From Lysobacter antibioticus (GTDB lineage Bacteria; Pseudomonadota; Gammaproteobacteria; Xanthomonadales; Xanthomonadaceae), in assembly GCF_000731095.1 (NCBI RefSeq), contig NZ_JMTZ01000003.1, forward strand, positions 1 to 64,000: DNA of 64,000 nucleotides, read 5' to 3'. This document shows, piece by piece, positions 46,904 through 56,456 of this stretch (the stretch's first letter is position 1; each line of letters begins with the position of its first letter). The notes below the pieces were generated by a model. It ran no database searches and was not told the origin of the DNA. It saw nothing but the letters and a program-made list of their open reading frames with translations. A program made the translations under genes and the position numbers.

Positions 46904-46918
46904 GAAAGAATGACTTTC
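46904..46918. promoter_or_regulatory. Inverted repeat in the LysR/pirin divergent region
   Basis: GAAAG-aatga-CTTTC is a perfect 5-bp dyad with a 5-base spacer, flanked by TTG on the left and a CTATTGG on the right. Its size and place fit a LysR binding site controlling both directions. Confidence 0.55.
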
Positions 46919-46999
46919 TATTGGTTCCATTCTAAACCTGATCGCATCGGCCTATCGTTCTCCTCAAGCCACACGGCACTCATCCACGAGGACACGGAC

Positions 47000-47701
47000 A
47001 TGATCGAACTTCGCCCCTACGACAGCCTCGGCGGCGCCGACCACGGCTGGCTCGACGCCAAGCATCACTTCTCGTTCTCCGGCTACCGCGACCCCGAGCG
47101 CATGGGCTGGGGCGCGCTGCGGGTCTGGAACGACGACACCATCCAGGCCAACACCGGCTTCCCGCCGCATTCGCACGCCGACATGGAGATCATCACCTAC
47201 GTCCGCGACGGTGCGATCACCCACCAGGACAACCTCGGAAACCGCGGCCGCACCGAAGCCGGCGACGTCCAGGTGATGAGCGCGGGCACCGGCATCCAGC
47301 ACGCCGAATACAACCTCGAGTCCGACACCACCCGCATCTTCCAGATCTGGATCATTCCCGATCAGCGCGGCGGCGCGCCGACCTGGGGCAGCAAGCCGTT
47401 TCCGAAAGGCGACCGCGCCGGTCATTTCGTCACCCTGGCCAGCGGCATCGATGGCGACGAGGACACCTTGCCGATCCGCGCCGATGCGCGCGTGCTCGGC
47501 CTGACCCTCGCGGCCGGCGAATCGGCCGAGTACGTTTTCGCCGACGACCGCTATGGTTATCTGGTGCCGGCCAAGGGCAGTGTCGAGGTCAACGGCGTGC
47601 GCCTGCAGGCTCGCGACGGCGCGGCGATCCGCAACGAGGGCGCGATCCGCGTCGTCGCCATCGACGATGCCGAGTTGGTCCTCGTCGACACCGCGCCCTG
47701 A
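47000..47701 (+). CDS. Pirin family protein (YhhW-like bicupin)
   Basis: A 233-residue protein with the pirin N-terminal cupin: HHFSFSGYRDPERMGWG, FPPHSHADMEIITYV with metal-binding histidines, and MSAGTGIQHAEYN with the third. The second cupin is shorter, as in YhhW. Family members bind Fe or other metals; some oxidise quercetin. The ATG at 47000 has GAGGAC about eight bases upstream; the open frame further upstream overlaps the LysR gene and is not used. It is followed on the same strand after 117 bases by a chloroperoxidase-like hydrolase and is probably under LysR control. Confidence 0.93.
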   Translation: MIELRPYDSLGGADHGWLDAKHHFSFSGYRDPERMGWGALRVWNDDTIQANTGFPPHSHADMEIITYVRDGAITHQDNLGNRGRTEAGDVQVMSAGTGIQHAEYNLESDTTRIFQIWIIPDQRGGAPTWGSKPFPKGDRAGHFVTLASGIDGDEDTLPIRADARVLGLTLAAGESAEYVFADDRYGYLVPAKGSVEVNGVRLQARDGAAIRNEGAIRVVAIDDAELVLVDTAP

Positions 47702-47818
47702 TCTCGGTTTTCGCAGTTGACGCTACGCGTTCAAAACGACTCCCTGCGACACCGGTCAACGCCGGTGTCGCCCGCATCGACCACACTCCCTTCTTCCCCA
47801 CCGCACAGGAGCGACACC

Positions 47819-48649
47819 ATGGGCACTTTCACCACCAAAGACGGCGTGCAGATCTATTACAAGGACTGGGGCCCGCGCGACGGCGAGCCGGTGGTCTTCA
47901 GCCACGGCTGGCCGCTCAGCGCCGACAGTTGGGAAGCGCAGATGCTGTTCCTGGCCGAGCACGGCTACCGCACCATCGCCCACGACCGCCGCGGCCACGG
48001 CCGCTCCAGCCAGCCCTGGGACGGCAACGACATGGACCACTACGCCGACGATCTGGCGCAATTGCTCGAGCATCTCGACCTCCAGGGCGCGACGCTGTTC
48101 GGCTTTTCCACCGGCGGCGGCGAAGTCGCGCGCTACATCGGCCGCCACGGCACCAAGCGGGTCAAGAAGGCCGGTTTGATCTCGGCGGTGCCACCGCTGA
48201 TGCTCAAGACCGACGCCAACCCCGGCGGCCTGCCGAAGGACGTGTTCGACGGCCTGCGCGCCGGCTCCATCGCCGACCGCTCGCAGTTGTACCAGGACCT
48301 CGCCGGCGGCCCGTTCTTCGGCTTCAATCGTCCCGGCGCGAAAAAGTCGCAGGGCATGATCGATTCGTTCTGGGTCCAGGGCATGCAGGGCGGCCACAAG
48401 AACACCTTCGACAGCATCAAGGCGTTCTCGGAAACCGACTTCACCGAAGACCTGAAGAAGTTCGACGTGCCCACCCTGATCCTGCACGGCGACGACGACC
48501 AGGTCGTGCCGATCGACGCGGCGGCGCGCGCCTCGGCCAAGCTGGTCAAGAACAGCAAGCTGGTGGTCTATCCCGGCGCTCCGCACGGTTTGACCGACAC
48601 CCACAAGGAAAAACTCAACCAGGACCTGCTGGACTTCCTCAAGTCCTGA
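47819..48649 (+). CDS. Alpha/beta hydrolase, non-haem chloroperoxidase type
   Basis: A 276-residue cytoplasmic protein that matches the cofactor-free chloroperoxidase/perhydrolase group in length and motif order: [40 protein letters not shown] with Ser97, [11 protein letters not shown] with Asp227, and YPGAPHGL with His256. The triad spacing is one residue off that of the Streptomyces CPO-A2 enzyme (98/228/257), as I recall it. AGGAG lies seven bases before the ATG at 47819. In vivo the group may act as an esterase; peroxidase activity is usually a side reaction. It probably shares its control with the pirin gene. Confidence 0.9.
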   Translation: MGTFTTKDGVQIYYKDWGPRDGEPVVFSHGWPLSADSWEAQMLFLAEHGYRTIAHDRRGHGRSSQPWDGNDMDHYADDLAQLLEHLDLQGATLFGFSTGGGEVARYIGRHGTKRVKKAGLISAVPPLMLKTDANPGGLPKDVFDGLRAGSIADRSQLYQDLAGGPFFGFNRPGAKKSQGMIDSFWVQGMQGGHKNTFDSIKAFSETDFTEDLKKFDVPTLILHGDDDQVVPIDAAARASAKLVKNSKLVVYPGAPHGLTDTHKEKLNQDLLDFLKS

Positions 48650-48714
48650 TCGTCCGCGCCGCACCGGGTTCGGGTGCGGCACTGGCCACTCGATAAAAGA
48701 GGGCCTGGTCTCAA

Positions 48715-48748
48715 CGAATCGGCCCGGCTGCTTAGCCGGGCCGATTCG
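48715..48748. terminator. 15-bp perfect hairpin between convergent genes
   Basis: CGAATCGGCCCGGCT pairs fully with AGCCGGGCCGATTCG around the loop GCTT. It lies 66 bases past the hydrolase stop and 26 bases past the RTX stop. On the minus strand a CTCTTTTAT run lies further on. It is a good bidirectional terminator. A second weaker stem (GCCGCACC/GGTGCGGC, 48658-48680) precedes it. Confidence 0.75.
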
Positions 48749-48773
48749 GTCCTTCGAGCATAGAAGCGGGCAC

Positions 48774-51700
48774 TTACACCGACGCGCGGCCGATGCCATT
48801 GGCATCGATATAGGCAAGGCTGTTGGCTTGCCACATGCCTACCGATATCGTCTGCACGTCCTGCGCTGCCGCCATCGATGCGACGCCATCGCCGTAGCTG
48901 CCCATGGCTGCGATGAGTGTCTGCAACTCCGAACTCGTCGTCGCCCCTCTCTCCGGCGGACCAACCGAAGGCACCGCAGCACCGGACGGCGCAACGCCGG
49001 CGGAGCGATACTCGGATAGGTCCGAGCGCGGCGGTACGCCCTGCAGCAAGATCGACGCTGGGCTCTCGGCCGACATCCAGGCATCGGTCGGCAGCGGCGG
49101 TTGATCGGGCAACATGGCCGAGACCGCTTGCACATCCCAGACTGTGCCGTCGGCGAAGCGGATTTCCTCGACCCGCCCATCCCAGTTCGAACTTGAGGGA
49201 TCCTCGGCGAAGTATCCGACGATCTGCAGGACATCGTTCGTACCGGAAATGGCGATGTGCAGGTCGTTGAAAGAGCGCTGCAGACTCACATCGCCGGTCT
49301 CGATATCCGCGCCCAACTGGATGACATCGACGTCCTGCGAGCCGTTCTCCTGCGGTTCGGCCGTCTGCGGCAGTTCGATAACCCCTTCCGGAGTCGGGCC
49401 GGACGATCGGCCGAGTTCGTAGATCACGTCGCTTCCGCTCCCGCGACCGAAGCGGTAGATATCCCCGCCGGTACCGCCCGACAGCACATCGTTGCCGGCT
49501 TGCCCGTCCAGCACATCATTGCCACCGGCGCCCGACAGTTCGTCGTCGCCCTCGCCGCCCAGCAACAGATCGTCGCCCTCCGTACCCGACACGATCCGCG
49601 GCGCGCCAGGTACCAGGGCGACCACTTGCTCGGCACTAAGCGAACTGCCGTCGGCGAACTCGAAACGATCCACTTCGAAACCGGTGGCGACCGACCCGGC
49701 AAAGAAGTTGAAGACCTGCGCGATACGGTTGCCCTGGGTATCGGTGACGACCAGATGTTTGCCGTTGGCCGAAAACGCGATGTCCTCGCGCTGCCAGTCC
49801 GGCCCGAACTTGATCGTATCGGTTTCCGTCAGGTCGTCGTTGCGGGCGTCGAAAATCGTCCGCTCCGAGGCCAGGCCATTGACCAGGTAGACATCGTCGC
49901 CCGCGCCGCCGTTGAGTACGTCATCGCCGCCGCCCGCGCCGATACGGTCGGCGCCGTCTCCGCCGAGTATCGCTTCGGCGCCGGCGGTTCCGTTCAAGAC
50001 ATCGTTGCCGAGGAAGCCGATGTGGCGGGTACGGCTGCCAATGAGGTTTTGGCTCAGGAAGTCGTCGTCCTGTCCTAACAGCAGGGCCTCGTCGATCGTC
50101 CACGACGAGCCGTCGGCCAATTCGACGCGATAATTTCCGCCCCGCTCGAAGCGGATCGAATCGCTGCTGCCGGCAACGTGCAAGGTGCTCTGCCGGCCTA
50201 TCTGCCCGCCCTCGCCGTCGCCTTCGCCGGGCTGCACCACCAGATACAGGCTGCCTGGATCGGTGAGGTGAGCGAAGCGCAGCGTCGATGTCGTGAAACT
50301 GTTGCCGGTGGCAAAAAGATCGTTGCCGAACTGAGCATCGAACTTGTAGACAGCGTTGCTCTGGTGCAGCACGTCGTCACCGCCTCCGCCTTCGACCAGG
50401 CTGCCGCCGGTGATGGTGTCGTTGCCGTCGCCGCCGATGGCGATATCGCCGGTTCCCGCCTGGAGCGTGTCGTCTCCCGCTCCCCCATCCAGGGTCGCGC
50501 CGGAACCGTCGCCCCCCAGATTGTCGTCGCCATTGCCGCCGAACAACTGGTCCGCGCTGCTACCGAACAGGGTGTCGTTGCCGTCGCCGCCGTAGAGCCG
50601 GTCGATCCCGTCCGTGTCAGCGGCGGAATACAGTACGTCGTCGCCAGCCCCGCCATGCAATTCGTCGGAGCCGCTCTGGCCGTCGAGCAAGTCGTTGCCG
50701 ACGCCGCCGTGGATGACGTCATCGCCGCTGCCGCCAGCGATGCGGTCGTTGCCGGCGCCTCCGTCGAGGACTTCTGAGTCGTTGCCGCCGATCCTGTACA
50801 CATTGACCGGGACTTCATATTCGCTGCCATCGGAGAACAGGATCTGACGGATGCTGAAGTTCGAGTTGTAGTAATCGTGCAGGGTCAGGGAGTCGTCGGC
50901 TCCAATATTCAGGACCAGGTCGTCGCCGACGCGCACGGCACTGACATCCGCTCTGGCGATGCCGGCCCCGAAGCGGACACTGTCCAACTGCTCGTAGTCT
51001 TCGGCGGCGCTGCTCCAGATATGGTCGCGCCCGAAGCCCTGTTCGAATACGTAGGTATCGGCACCGGCCGATCCCATCAGACTGTCGTTTCCGCGTCCGC
51101 CGTCGAGCCAGTCGTCGCCGCCATCGCCCTGCAGAGCATCGTTGCCGATGCCGCCTTGCAAACGGTCATGTCCCCTGCCGCCGCTAAGGCCGTCATCGCC
51201 TTCACCACCGTCGAGTTGGTCGTTGCCATCGCCGCCTTCGAGCCAATCGTTGCCGCTGCCCCCCAATAGACGATCAACGCCGTAATCGCCGATCAGGTGA
51301 TCGTTGCCTTCTTCCCCAAGCAGGGTGTCGTCGCCGCCGCCGCCGTCGATCGTGTCGTTGCCAGATCCGCCCAGAATGACGTCGTTCCCGGGTTTGAACC
51401 AATTGCCACCGAACCGCCAGTAGTCGCCATCGCCGTTCAAGATGTCGTCGCCGGCATAGCCATAAAGAATGTCGTCGCCGGCGCCACCGTAGATCTGGTC
51501 CCGGCCGTCGCTGCCGCCGATCAGATCGTTGTTTTCCGTGCCCAGCACATCCGTGCCGGTCGTCGGGACGCTTTCGGGCACAGACACATGCTCCTGGATG
51601 TCCGCCGCATTCCACAGGGACCCATCGGAGAAGCGGAACTGGTGCCGTTCCGGCGCGGCGTAGTAGCCGCGCAACGTGACGCGGTCGCTGCTGCCGGAAA

Positions 51701-54700
51701 CGGAAACCACCAGATCGTCGCCGACCCGCAGCAGCCTCAAGCCTTCCTTGGCAATGCCGTCGCCGAATTGCAGGATATCGACGACGCCGATTTCCGCACC
51801 AACGACGATTTCGTCGTCGCAGAATCCGACTTCGAAGTGGTAGACGTCGGCACCGAGTCCGCCATCCAGCTTGTCGTTGCCCGCATCGCCTCGCAACGAG
51901 TCGTTGCCATCGCCGCCCAGCAAAGAATCGTCGCCTGCGCCGCCCACCAACGCGTCGTTGCCGCCGTCGCCGCGAACGTAATCGTTCCCGCCGCCGGCCC
52001 AGATCGAATCGTCGCCGCTACCGCCATTGATGCGATCGTTGCCGCTGAAGGCGCCGGCATCGTCGTCGCCGTACAGGATGTCGTTGCCGGATCCGCCGAA
52101 CAGCAAGTCGTCGCCGCCGAAACCGTAGATCACATCGGCGCCGTCGCCGCCGTCCAGGGTGTCGCGGCCGTGATGTTCCGGCGCTACCGAGAGGCCGTCT
52201 CCGTCGAGGTAGTCGTTGCCCGCGCCACCGGCGAGCGTGTCGTCGCCCTCGCCGCCCCAGGCCTGGTCGTCGTCGTCTCCGCCGTCGAGCCTGTCGTTGC
52301 CGCCGTTGCCGTACAGCTTGTCCTTGCCGGCACCGCCGATGACGGTGTCGTTTCCGTGCGCCGACAGCTCGACGTCTGCCACATTGGCGTCGCCCATCAG
52401 GACGTCGTCGCCGAGGCCGCCTTCGACGACGTCGTTGCCGCCCTGACCGAAAGCGATATCGTTGCCGGCACCGCCGCGAAGCAGGTCGTTGCCATGATAG
52501 GCCGTGCCGAGCGAAGCGTCGTCGCCGATCAGGGTATCCGCACCGTCGCCGCCATCGATGATGTCGTGCCCGCCCATGCCCCACAACTGGTCGTTTCCGA
52601 CGCCGCCGTCCAAGGCATCGTTGCCGTGCAAGCCACCTGCCGTGACGGCATCGTCGCCTACGACGATGTCGTCGCCATCGCCGCCACGCACCGTGTCATG
52701 GCCGGCATTGCCCTCGATCCGGTCGTTGCCGCGGCCGCCGTCGATCAGATCGTCTCCGGCTACGCCCGGGTTGCGCGCATCCGATTCCGGTTCGCTGCCG
52801 ATGCGGTCGCCGCGAATGACGTCGTCGTCGTCGCCGCCGTCGATCACGTCGTCGCCGCCCTGGCCATAGATCACGTCCGCGCCGGTGCCGCCCATGATCA
52901 CGTCGTTGCCGGAAATATTGGCGTCGGTCGAAGCGGCCCAGGTGCTGCCGTCCAGTGCGGTGGCCGTGCCGAGCAGCACGTCGCCGAAGATGACGTCGTC
53001 GCCGGTACCGCCCTGGATGAAGTCGTCATCCTCGGCACCGATCAACAAATCGTTGCCGCTGCCGCCGTCGATGGTGTCGTCGCCCTCGCCCGAACGGACC
53101 ACGTCCGAGCCGGCGCCGGCGTCGATGACATCGTCGCCGCTCTGGTTACCCGCGTTCGGGTCGAGATGGACGAACGGGCTCGTGGGTTCCCGACCGGGGT
53201 CGGCATTGACTTCATCGGCGGTCATGCCGCCTTTTTGGGCGTACATGTCGAGTCGGCGCAGGTAATCGCGCGCATCGACCGCCGCGGAATCGCTGGGACC
53301 GAAAAAGTACCAGCCATTGCCTGCCGCCAATTCGCTGCCGGGCCCGGTGGTGTCGACCCAGGCCCAGGGATGCGTCACGTTGGCCGGATCCGACCATTGC
53401 TGCCAGTACATCACGGTGGAACCGTCGAAGATGAAGTCGTTGCCGTCGCCGCCGCTCAAGGTGTCGCGGCCGGGCCCGCCCATCAGGAAATCTTCGCCGT
53501 CGCCACCCTCCAGACGATCGTCGCCGTAGCCGCCATCCAGGCCGTCGTTGCCGGCCATGCCATAGATACTGTCGCTACTGCTGTGGTCGAGCAAGGGATT
53601 GCCGTCGCGGCCGAAGAGGTCGTGGAAACCGGTGAGCGATTGTCCGGTCGGCAAGCTGATGCCGCCCGGATCGGGCAGATCGATACCGAGATCGCCATTG
53701 CTCCAGTTCTGCACCACAATGCGCGCATTGGTCTCGCGATGGACCAGGATCAGGTTCTGCGAGGCCCCCTCACCGACCAGCAGCAAACGGAACAGTTTAT
53801 CGGTGGTCAGCCAACTGAAACCGTCCTGGGTGACTGAGGCGAACGGCGAATCGGCGCCGACGGCAAGGCCCTCGTAGCCGATACGGCCATTGCCATCGGC
53901 GTCGACGATAATGTCCTGGGTGCGTCCATCGAAGAAATCTTCGCGGGAGAAATCGTAGTAATCGTGTCCCGCCCCGCCCTTGAGCGTGTCGTTGCCGACC
54001 CCGCCGATCAAGGTGTCGGAACCGGAGCCGCCGAGCAACATGTCTGCGCCGTTCTGGCCGCGCAAGATGTCGTCGCCTTCGTCGCCGGCCAAGTAGTCAC
54101 CGAGTGCGCCACCTTCGATCGTGTCGTTGCCGGTGCTGCCGACGATGGAGTCGCGCAGGTTCGAACCTAGAAGAACATCGTCGCCTTCGGTGCCTACCCG
54201 CACCTTGTAGTTCATGTTCGGGAACGTGACTCCGCCATTGTCGAACTCGGCGAAGACGCGCGATATCAATGCGCCGATATCCTGATCTTCCTTTTCGCCG
54301 AATAGCCCGGCGAAGAATTGTTCGGCCTCGTCCTGGACGCTCGCGCCGACGACCGTCGCCGTGGCTACCACGATGACCGAAGCGGCCAATGCGACGGGCG
54401 CGCTGATCACGCCTGCGGCAGTCGCACCGCCGATGACGAAGCTCCCCAGCGTCGATACCGCCTCGCCCGCGACGAAACCGGTGACGATACCGGCCAGTTT
54501 CGCGCCGTCATGATTTGCGACCGCCGCGATCATGTCGGTGACGGTCAATAGGTTGCTCGTCCACCCCAGTACCTTTCCGAACTTCGCGCCCTCGGCGAAG
54601 CGTCCGAGGCTGAAATTGAGGTTGACATTGAAATGATCGACGAATCGTTGCAGGCGTTGGATCGGAAGAAGGCTTTCGTCCTCCAACAACCCGACCAAGC

Positions 54701-54989
54701 GGATGTAGTTGAAACTTTGCTGCGCCGCCATGCGTTTACGCAGGGAATCCGCCCGAAGTTCGGGGCTGTTGGCCACTTCCATCGCCCGCTCTGCGGACAA
54801 TTGTGCGCTCAGGATCAGGGCACGCACCATGGCGGCCTCTTTGTCCACGTCGTAGATGTCGCCGTTCTGCAGTTTTTCGGAAACGTCGGCGAGCCCCGCC
54901 AGAAACGAAATCATCGCCTCGCGCGTGTCCTGGGCGATGTTCGCCAAGTCTTCCCGCGTTGCGGAATCAATACCTTCGATGCCTTCCAT
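48774..54989 (-). CDS. Giant RTX-type calcium-binding protein
   Basis: A 2071-residue protein without an N-terminal signal peptide. Residues 1-~130 are helical and polar. Residues ~150-225 are strongly hydrophobic and rich in Ala/Gly/Val (GFVAGEAVSTLGSFVIGG and following), with the look of membrane-inserting helices. From ~270 to ~1950 there are dozens of nonapeptide repeats GGxGxDxLx (e.g. GGSGNDTIDG, GGAGDDVL) in about seven blocks separated by FxDGSxW-type linker domains (LRFSDGSLWNAADI, EIRFADGTVWDVQAV). The last ~110 residues lack repeats and probably hold the uncleaved type I secretion signal. No ABC exporter or TolC gene is in the window, so it must be exported by machinery encoded elsewhere. 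Function (adhesin, matrix or cytolysin-like) is open. Confidence 0.9.
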   Translation of the reverse strand: MEGIEGIDSATREDLANIAQDTREAMISFLAGLADVSEKLQNGDIYDVDKEAAMVRALILSAQLSAERAMEVANSPELRADSLRKRMAAQQSFNYIRLVGLLEDESLLPIQRLQRFVDHFNVNLNFSLGRFAEGAKFGKVLGWTSNLLTVTDMIAAVANHDGAKLAGIVTGFVAGEAVSTLGSFVIGGATAAGVISAPVALAASVIVVATATVVGASVQDEAEQFFAGLFGEKEDQDIGALISRVFAEFDNGGVTFPNMNYKVRVGTEGDDVLLGSNLRDSIVGSTGNDTIEGGALGDYLAGDEGDDILRGQNGADMLLGGSGSDTLIGGVGNDTLKGGAGHDYYDFSREDFFDGRTQDIIVDADGNGRIGYEGLAVGADSPFASVTQDGFSWLTTDKLFRLLLVGEGASQNLILVHRETNARIVVQNWSNGDLGIDLPDPGGISLPTGQSLTGFHDLFGRDGNPLLDHSSSDSIYGMAGNDGLDGGYGDDRLEGGDGEDFLMGGPGRDTLSGGDGNDFIFDGSTVMYWQQWSDPANVTHPWAWVDTTGPGSELAAGNGWYFFGPSDSAAVDARDYLRRLDMYAQKGGMTADEVNADPGREPTSPFVHLDPNAGNQSGDDVIDAGAGSDVVRSGEGDDTIDGGSGNDLLIGAEDDDFIQGGTGDDVIFGDVLLGTATALDGSTWAASTDANISGNDVIMGGTGADVIYGQGGDDVIDGGDDDDVIRGDRIGSEPESDARNPGVAGDDLIDGGRGNDRIEGNAGHDTVRGGDGDDIVVGDDAVTAGGLHGNDALDGGVGNDQLWGMGGHDIIDGGDGADTLIGDDASLGTAYHGNDLLRGGAGNDIAFGQGGNDVVEGGLGDDVLMGDANVADVELSAHGNDTVIGGAGKDKLYGNGGNDRLDGGDDDDQAWGGEGDDTLAGGAGNDYLDGDGLSVAPEHHGRDTLDGGDGADVIYGFGGDDLLFGGSGNDILYGDDDAGAFSGNDRINGGSGDDSIWAGGGNDYVRGDGGNDALVGGAGDDSLLGGDGNDSLRGDAGNDKLDGGLGADVYHFEVGFCDDEIVVGAEIGVVDILQFGDGIAKEGLRLLRVGDDLVVSVSGSSDRVTLRGYYAAPERHQFRFSDGSLWNAADIQEHVSVPESVPTTGTDVLGTENNDLIGGSDGRDQIYGGAGDDILYGYAGDDILNGDGDYWRFGGNWFKPGNDVILGGSGNDTIDGGGGDDTLLGEEGNDHLIGDYGVDRLLGGSGNDWLEGGDGNDQLDGGEGDDGLSGGRGHDRLQGGIGNDALQGDGGDDWLDGGRGNDSLMGSAGADTYVFEQGFGRDHIWSSAAEDYEQLDSVRFGAGIARADVSAVRVGDDLVLNIGADDSLTLHDYYNSNFSIRQILFSDGSEYEVPVNVYRIGGNDSEVLDGGAGNDRIAGGSGDDVIHGGVGNDLLDGQSGSDELHGGAGDDVLYSAADTDGIDRLYGGDGNDTLFGSSADQLFGGNGDDNLGGDGSGATLDGGAGDDTLQAGTGDIAIGGDGNDTITGGSLVEGGGGDDVLHQSNAVYKFDAQFGNDLFATGNSFTTSTLRFAHLTDPGSLYLVVQPGEGDGEGGQIGRQSTLHVAGSSDSIRFERGGNYRVELADGSSWTIDEALLLGQDDDFLSQNLIGSRTRHIGFLGNDVLNGTAGAEAILGGDGADRIGAGGGDDVLNGGAGDDVYLVNGLASERTIFDARNDDLTETDTIKFGPDWQREDIAFSANGKHLVVTDTQGNRIAQVFNFFAGSVATGFEVDRFEFADGSSLSAEQVVALVPGAPRIVSGTEGDDLLLGGEGDDELSGAGGNDVLDGQAGNDVLSGGTGGDIYRFGRGSGSDVIYELGRSSGPTPEGVIELPQTAEPQENGSQDVDVIQLGADIETGDVSLQRSFNDLHIAISGTNDVLQIVGYFAEDPSSSNWDGRVEEIRFADGTVWDVQAVSAMLPDQPPLPTDAWMSAESPASILLQGVPPRSDLSEYRSAGVAPSGAAVPSVGPPERGATTSSELQTLIAAMGSYGDGVASMAAAQDVQTISVGMWQANSLAYIDANGIGRASV

Positions 54990-55205
54990 GCCCCATCCTT
55001 GTTCGTTCGTTTGACCCCGACTCCGGGGAATTCGCCAGTAACCGCCCCTGCCCCACGCGGATCGCCAGGCATTCCAACTAATGCTGCCCCACGCCTGTAT
55101 CCGCAGATGAGATGTTACCGATGGAGGCCTGCCTCCACCACGGGCGCGACGAAGCCGCGAGCAGGAAACGGTTCGCCTGTGCCGGCGGCGTTCGGTGAGC
55201 CAGGC

Positions 55206-55625
55206 TTAGACCGCCGGCGCCGCCAACGCCGTCGCGATCCGCACTTCGCCCGACAGGACTTTGTGGATCGGGCAGGCATTGGCGACCTGCAGCAGGCGTT
55301 CGCGCTGCTCGTCGCTGAGTTCGCCGCTCAACGCAATGCGGCGGCGGATATCGGTGCCCTCGGCCGGCTTGCCGTCGGGGTTGAAGCTCAGTTCCACTTC
55401 GACGGCGCTCAGCGTCCACTGCTTGCGCGCGGCATACATGCGCAAGGTGATCGCGGTGCAGGCGCCGAGGCTGGACAACAACAAACGCTCCGGCGACGGG
55501 CCACTGTCGGCGCCGCCCTGTTCGGCGGGTTCGTCGGCGAGCCAGCGGTGATCGAGGTCGTCGCTGAAACGGACCTGATACGGCGCGCCGTCGCTGGCGG
55601 CATGGACGGTGGCGATGGCGGGCAT
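55206..55625 (-). CDS. OsmC family peroxide-detoxifying protein
   Basis: A 139-residue OsmC/YhfA-type protein. It has the two family cysteines, Cys56 in LLLSSLGACTAITLRMYA and Cys118 in QVANACPIHKVLSG. The family reduces organic hydroperoxides with this pair. The ATG at 55625 has GGAG eight bases upstream; the frame continues upstream only as non-coding sequence. It is divergent from the GvpU-like gene and separated from the RTX gene by 216 bases. Confidence 0.9.
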   Translation of the reverse strand: MPAIATVHAASDGAPYQVRFSDDLDHRWLADEPAEQGGADSGPSPERLLLSSLGACTAITLRMYAARKQWTLSAVEVELSFNPDGKPAEGTDIRRRIALSGELSDEQRERLLQVANACPIHKVLSGEVRIATALAAPAV

Positions 55626-55971
55626 GCAGGGCTCCGGAACGATGGAAGATCGAGCGGTTATCGCACGCGCCCCGCGAAAGCAGAAGGGTTCGCGGTGGAA
55701 CGCTGCATCTAGGCTCGAGGGCTTGGCAGGCGTGGCGTAAGGAAACCCGCTAGCGGAATCGAGCCTGCTACATCGAGTGCACGGTTCGGCGCGAACCGGC
55801 TGCTGGCGGGAACCGCCGGCATCGAGCTCGCCGGCGCAACTAGACGGGGCCGAAACGCCTCGGTTCTGGCCGTTCGCGCCGACCAATTGCGTACCCCTTC
55901 TTGGCGGCCGCGACGAGCGCGGCGAATCCATGCGCCCGACCGGCGCGACACTCGGCTAAGAGGACAACGGC
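55626..55971. other. Divergent intergenic region between OsmC and GvpU-like genes
   Basis: No gene. It should contain both promoters. I see no recognisable operator or clear -10/-35 pair. Confidence 0.4.
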
Positions 55972-56391
55972 ATGACCCAGGACAACAGCACGGGCAATTC
56001 CTTGATCGAGAATTTCGGAACGCGCGACATCGTGCTCGAAGTGGTCGCCGACACCGCGACCCAGGACGGAGCGCCCGAGGTCCAGGTGACCTTGCTGGTG
56101 GCCGGGGTGCTGATCTCGGGCACGGTCGTCAGCTTCAAGCGCTACGCCCAGCATCACCCGATCACCGCGCGCATCCACGAAGCGGTCGAAGGCCTGGCCG
56201 CGAGAGCCTCCAACGAAGAAGGCACGGTCCGACCGGGGCCGCCGCTGTATCTGCATCTGAAGGATGCGATCTACTACACGCCCGGTGCGCCGCAGGCGTT
56301 TCCGTCGGACCGCGGCGTGTTCTGCCGTGTCGCCTTGAAAGACGTGTCGGCGTTCAACTTCGGCAATGTCGTCTGGCCCGAACCGAGCTGA
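55972..56391 (+). CDS. GvpU-like small protein (orphan)
   Basis: A 139-residue protein without signal peptide or membrane segment. Its pattern VTLLVAGVLISGTVVSFKRY, then LYLHLKDAIYYTPG, then RVALKDVSAFNFGNV matches what I recall of the gas-vesicle accessory protein GvpU (ISGT..S...Y, then (I/L)HLK...IY, then R.K..(E/D)V..F.(L/F)G). No other gas-vesicle gene is nearby. AGAGGAC lies six bases before the ATG. It may be a stand-alone relative with another role. The assignment is by eye and moderate. Confidence 0.6.
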   Translation: MTQDNSTGNSLIENFGTRDIVLEVVADTATQDGAPEVQVTLLVAGVLISGTVVSFKRYAQHHPITARIHEAVEGLAARASNEEGTVRPGPPLYLHLKDAIYYTPGAPQAFPSDRGVFCRVALKDVSAFNFGNVVWPEPS

Positions 56392-56456
56392 TCGGGCGGA
56401 TCGACCGCGCCTTGCCCCGCGTCAAGCGATGAAGCGGCGATCGTGCCCCGGGCGTA

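Noticed and set aside
51297-53837. An 846-codon plus-strand frame inside the RTX gene.
   Set aside because: Complement of the GGxGxD repeats; Val/Ala-rich with no domain.
48900-54200. The regularly spaced repeats of the RTX gene considered as a CRISPR-like array.
   Set aside because: They are in-frame and degenerate, 27 bases per unit, and encode GGxGxDxLx; there are no unique spacers.
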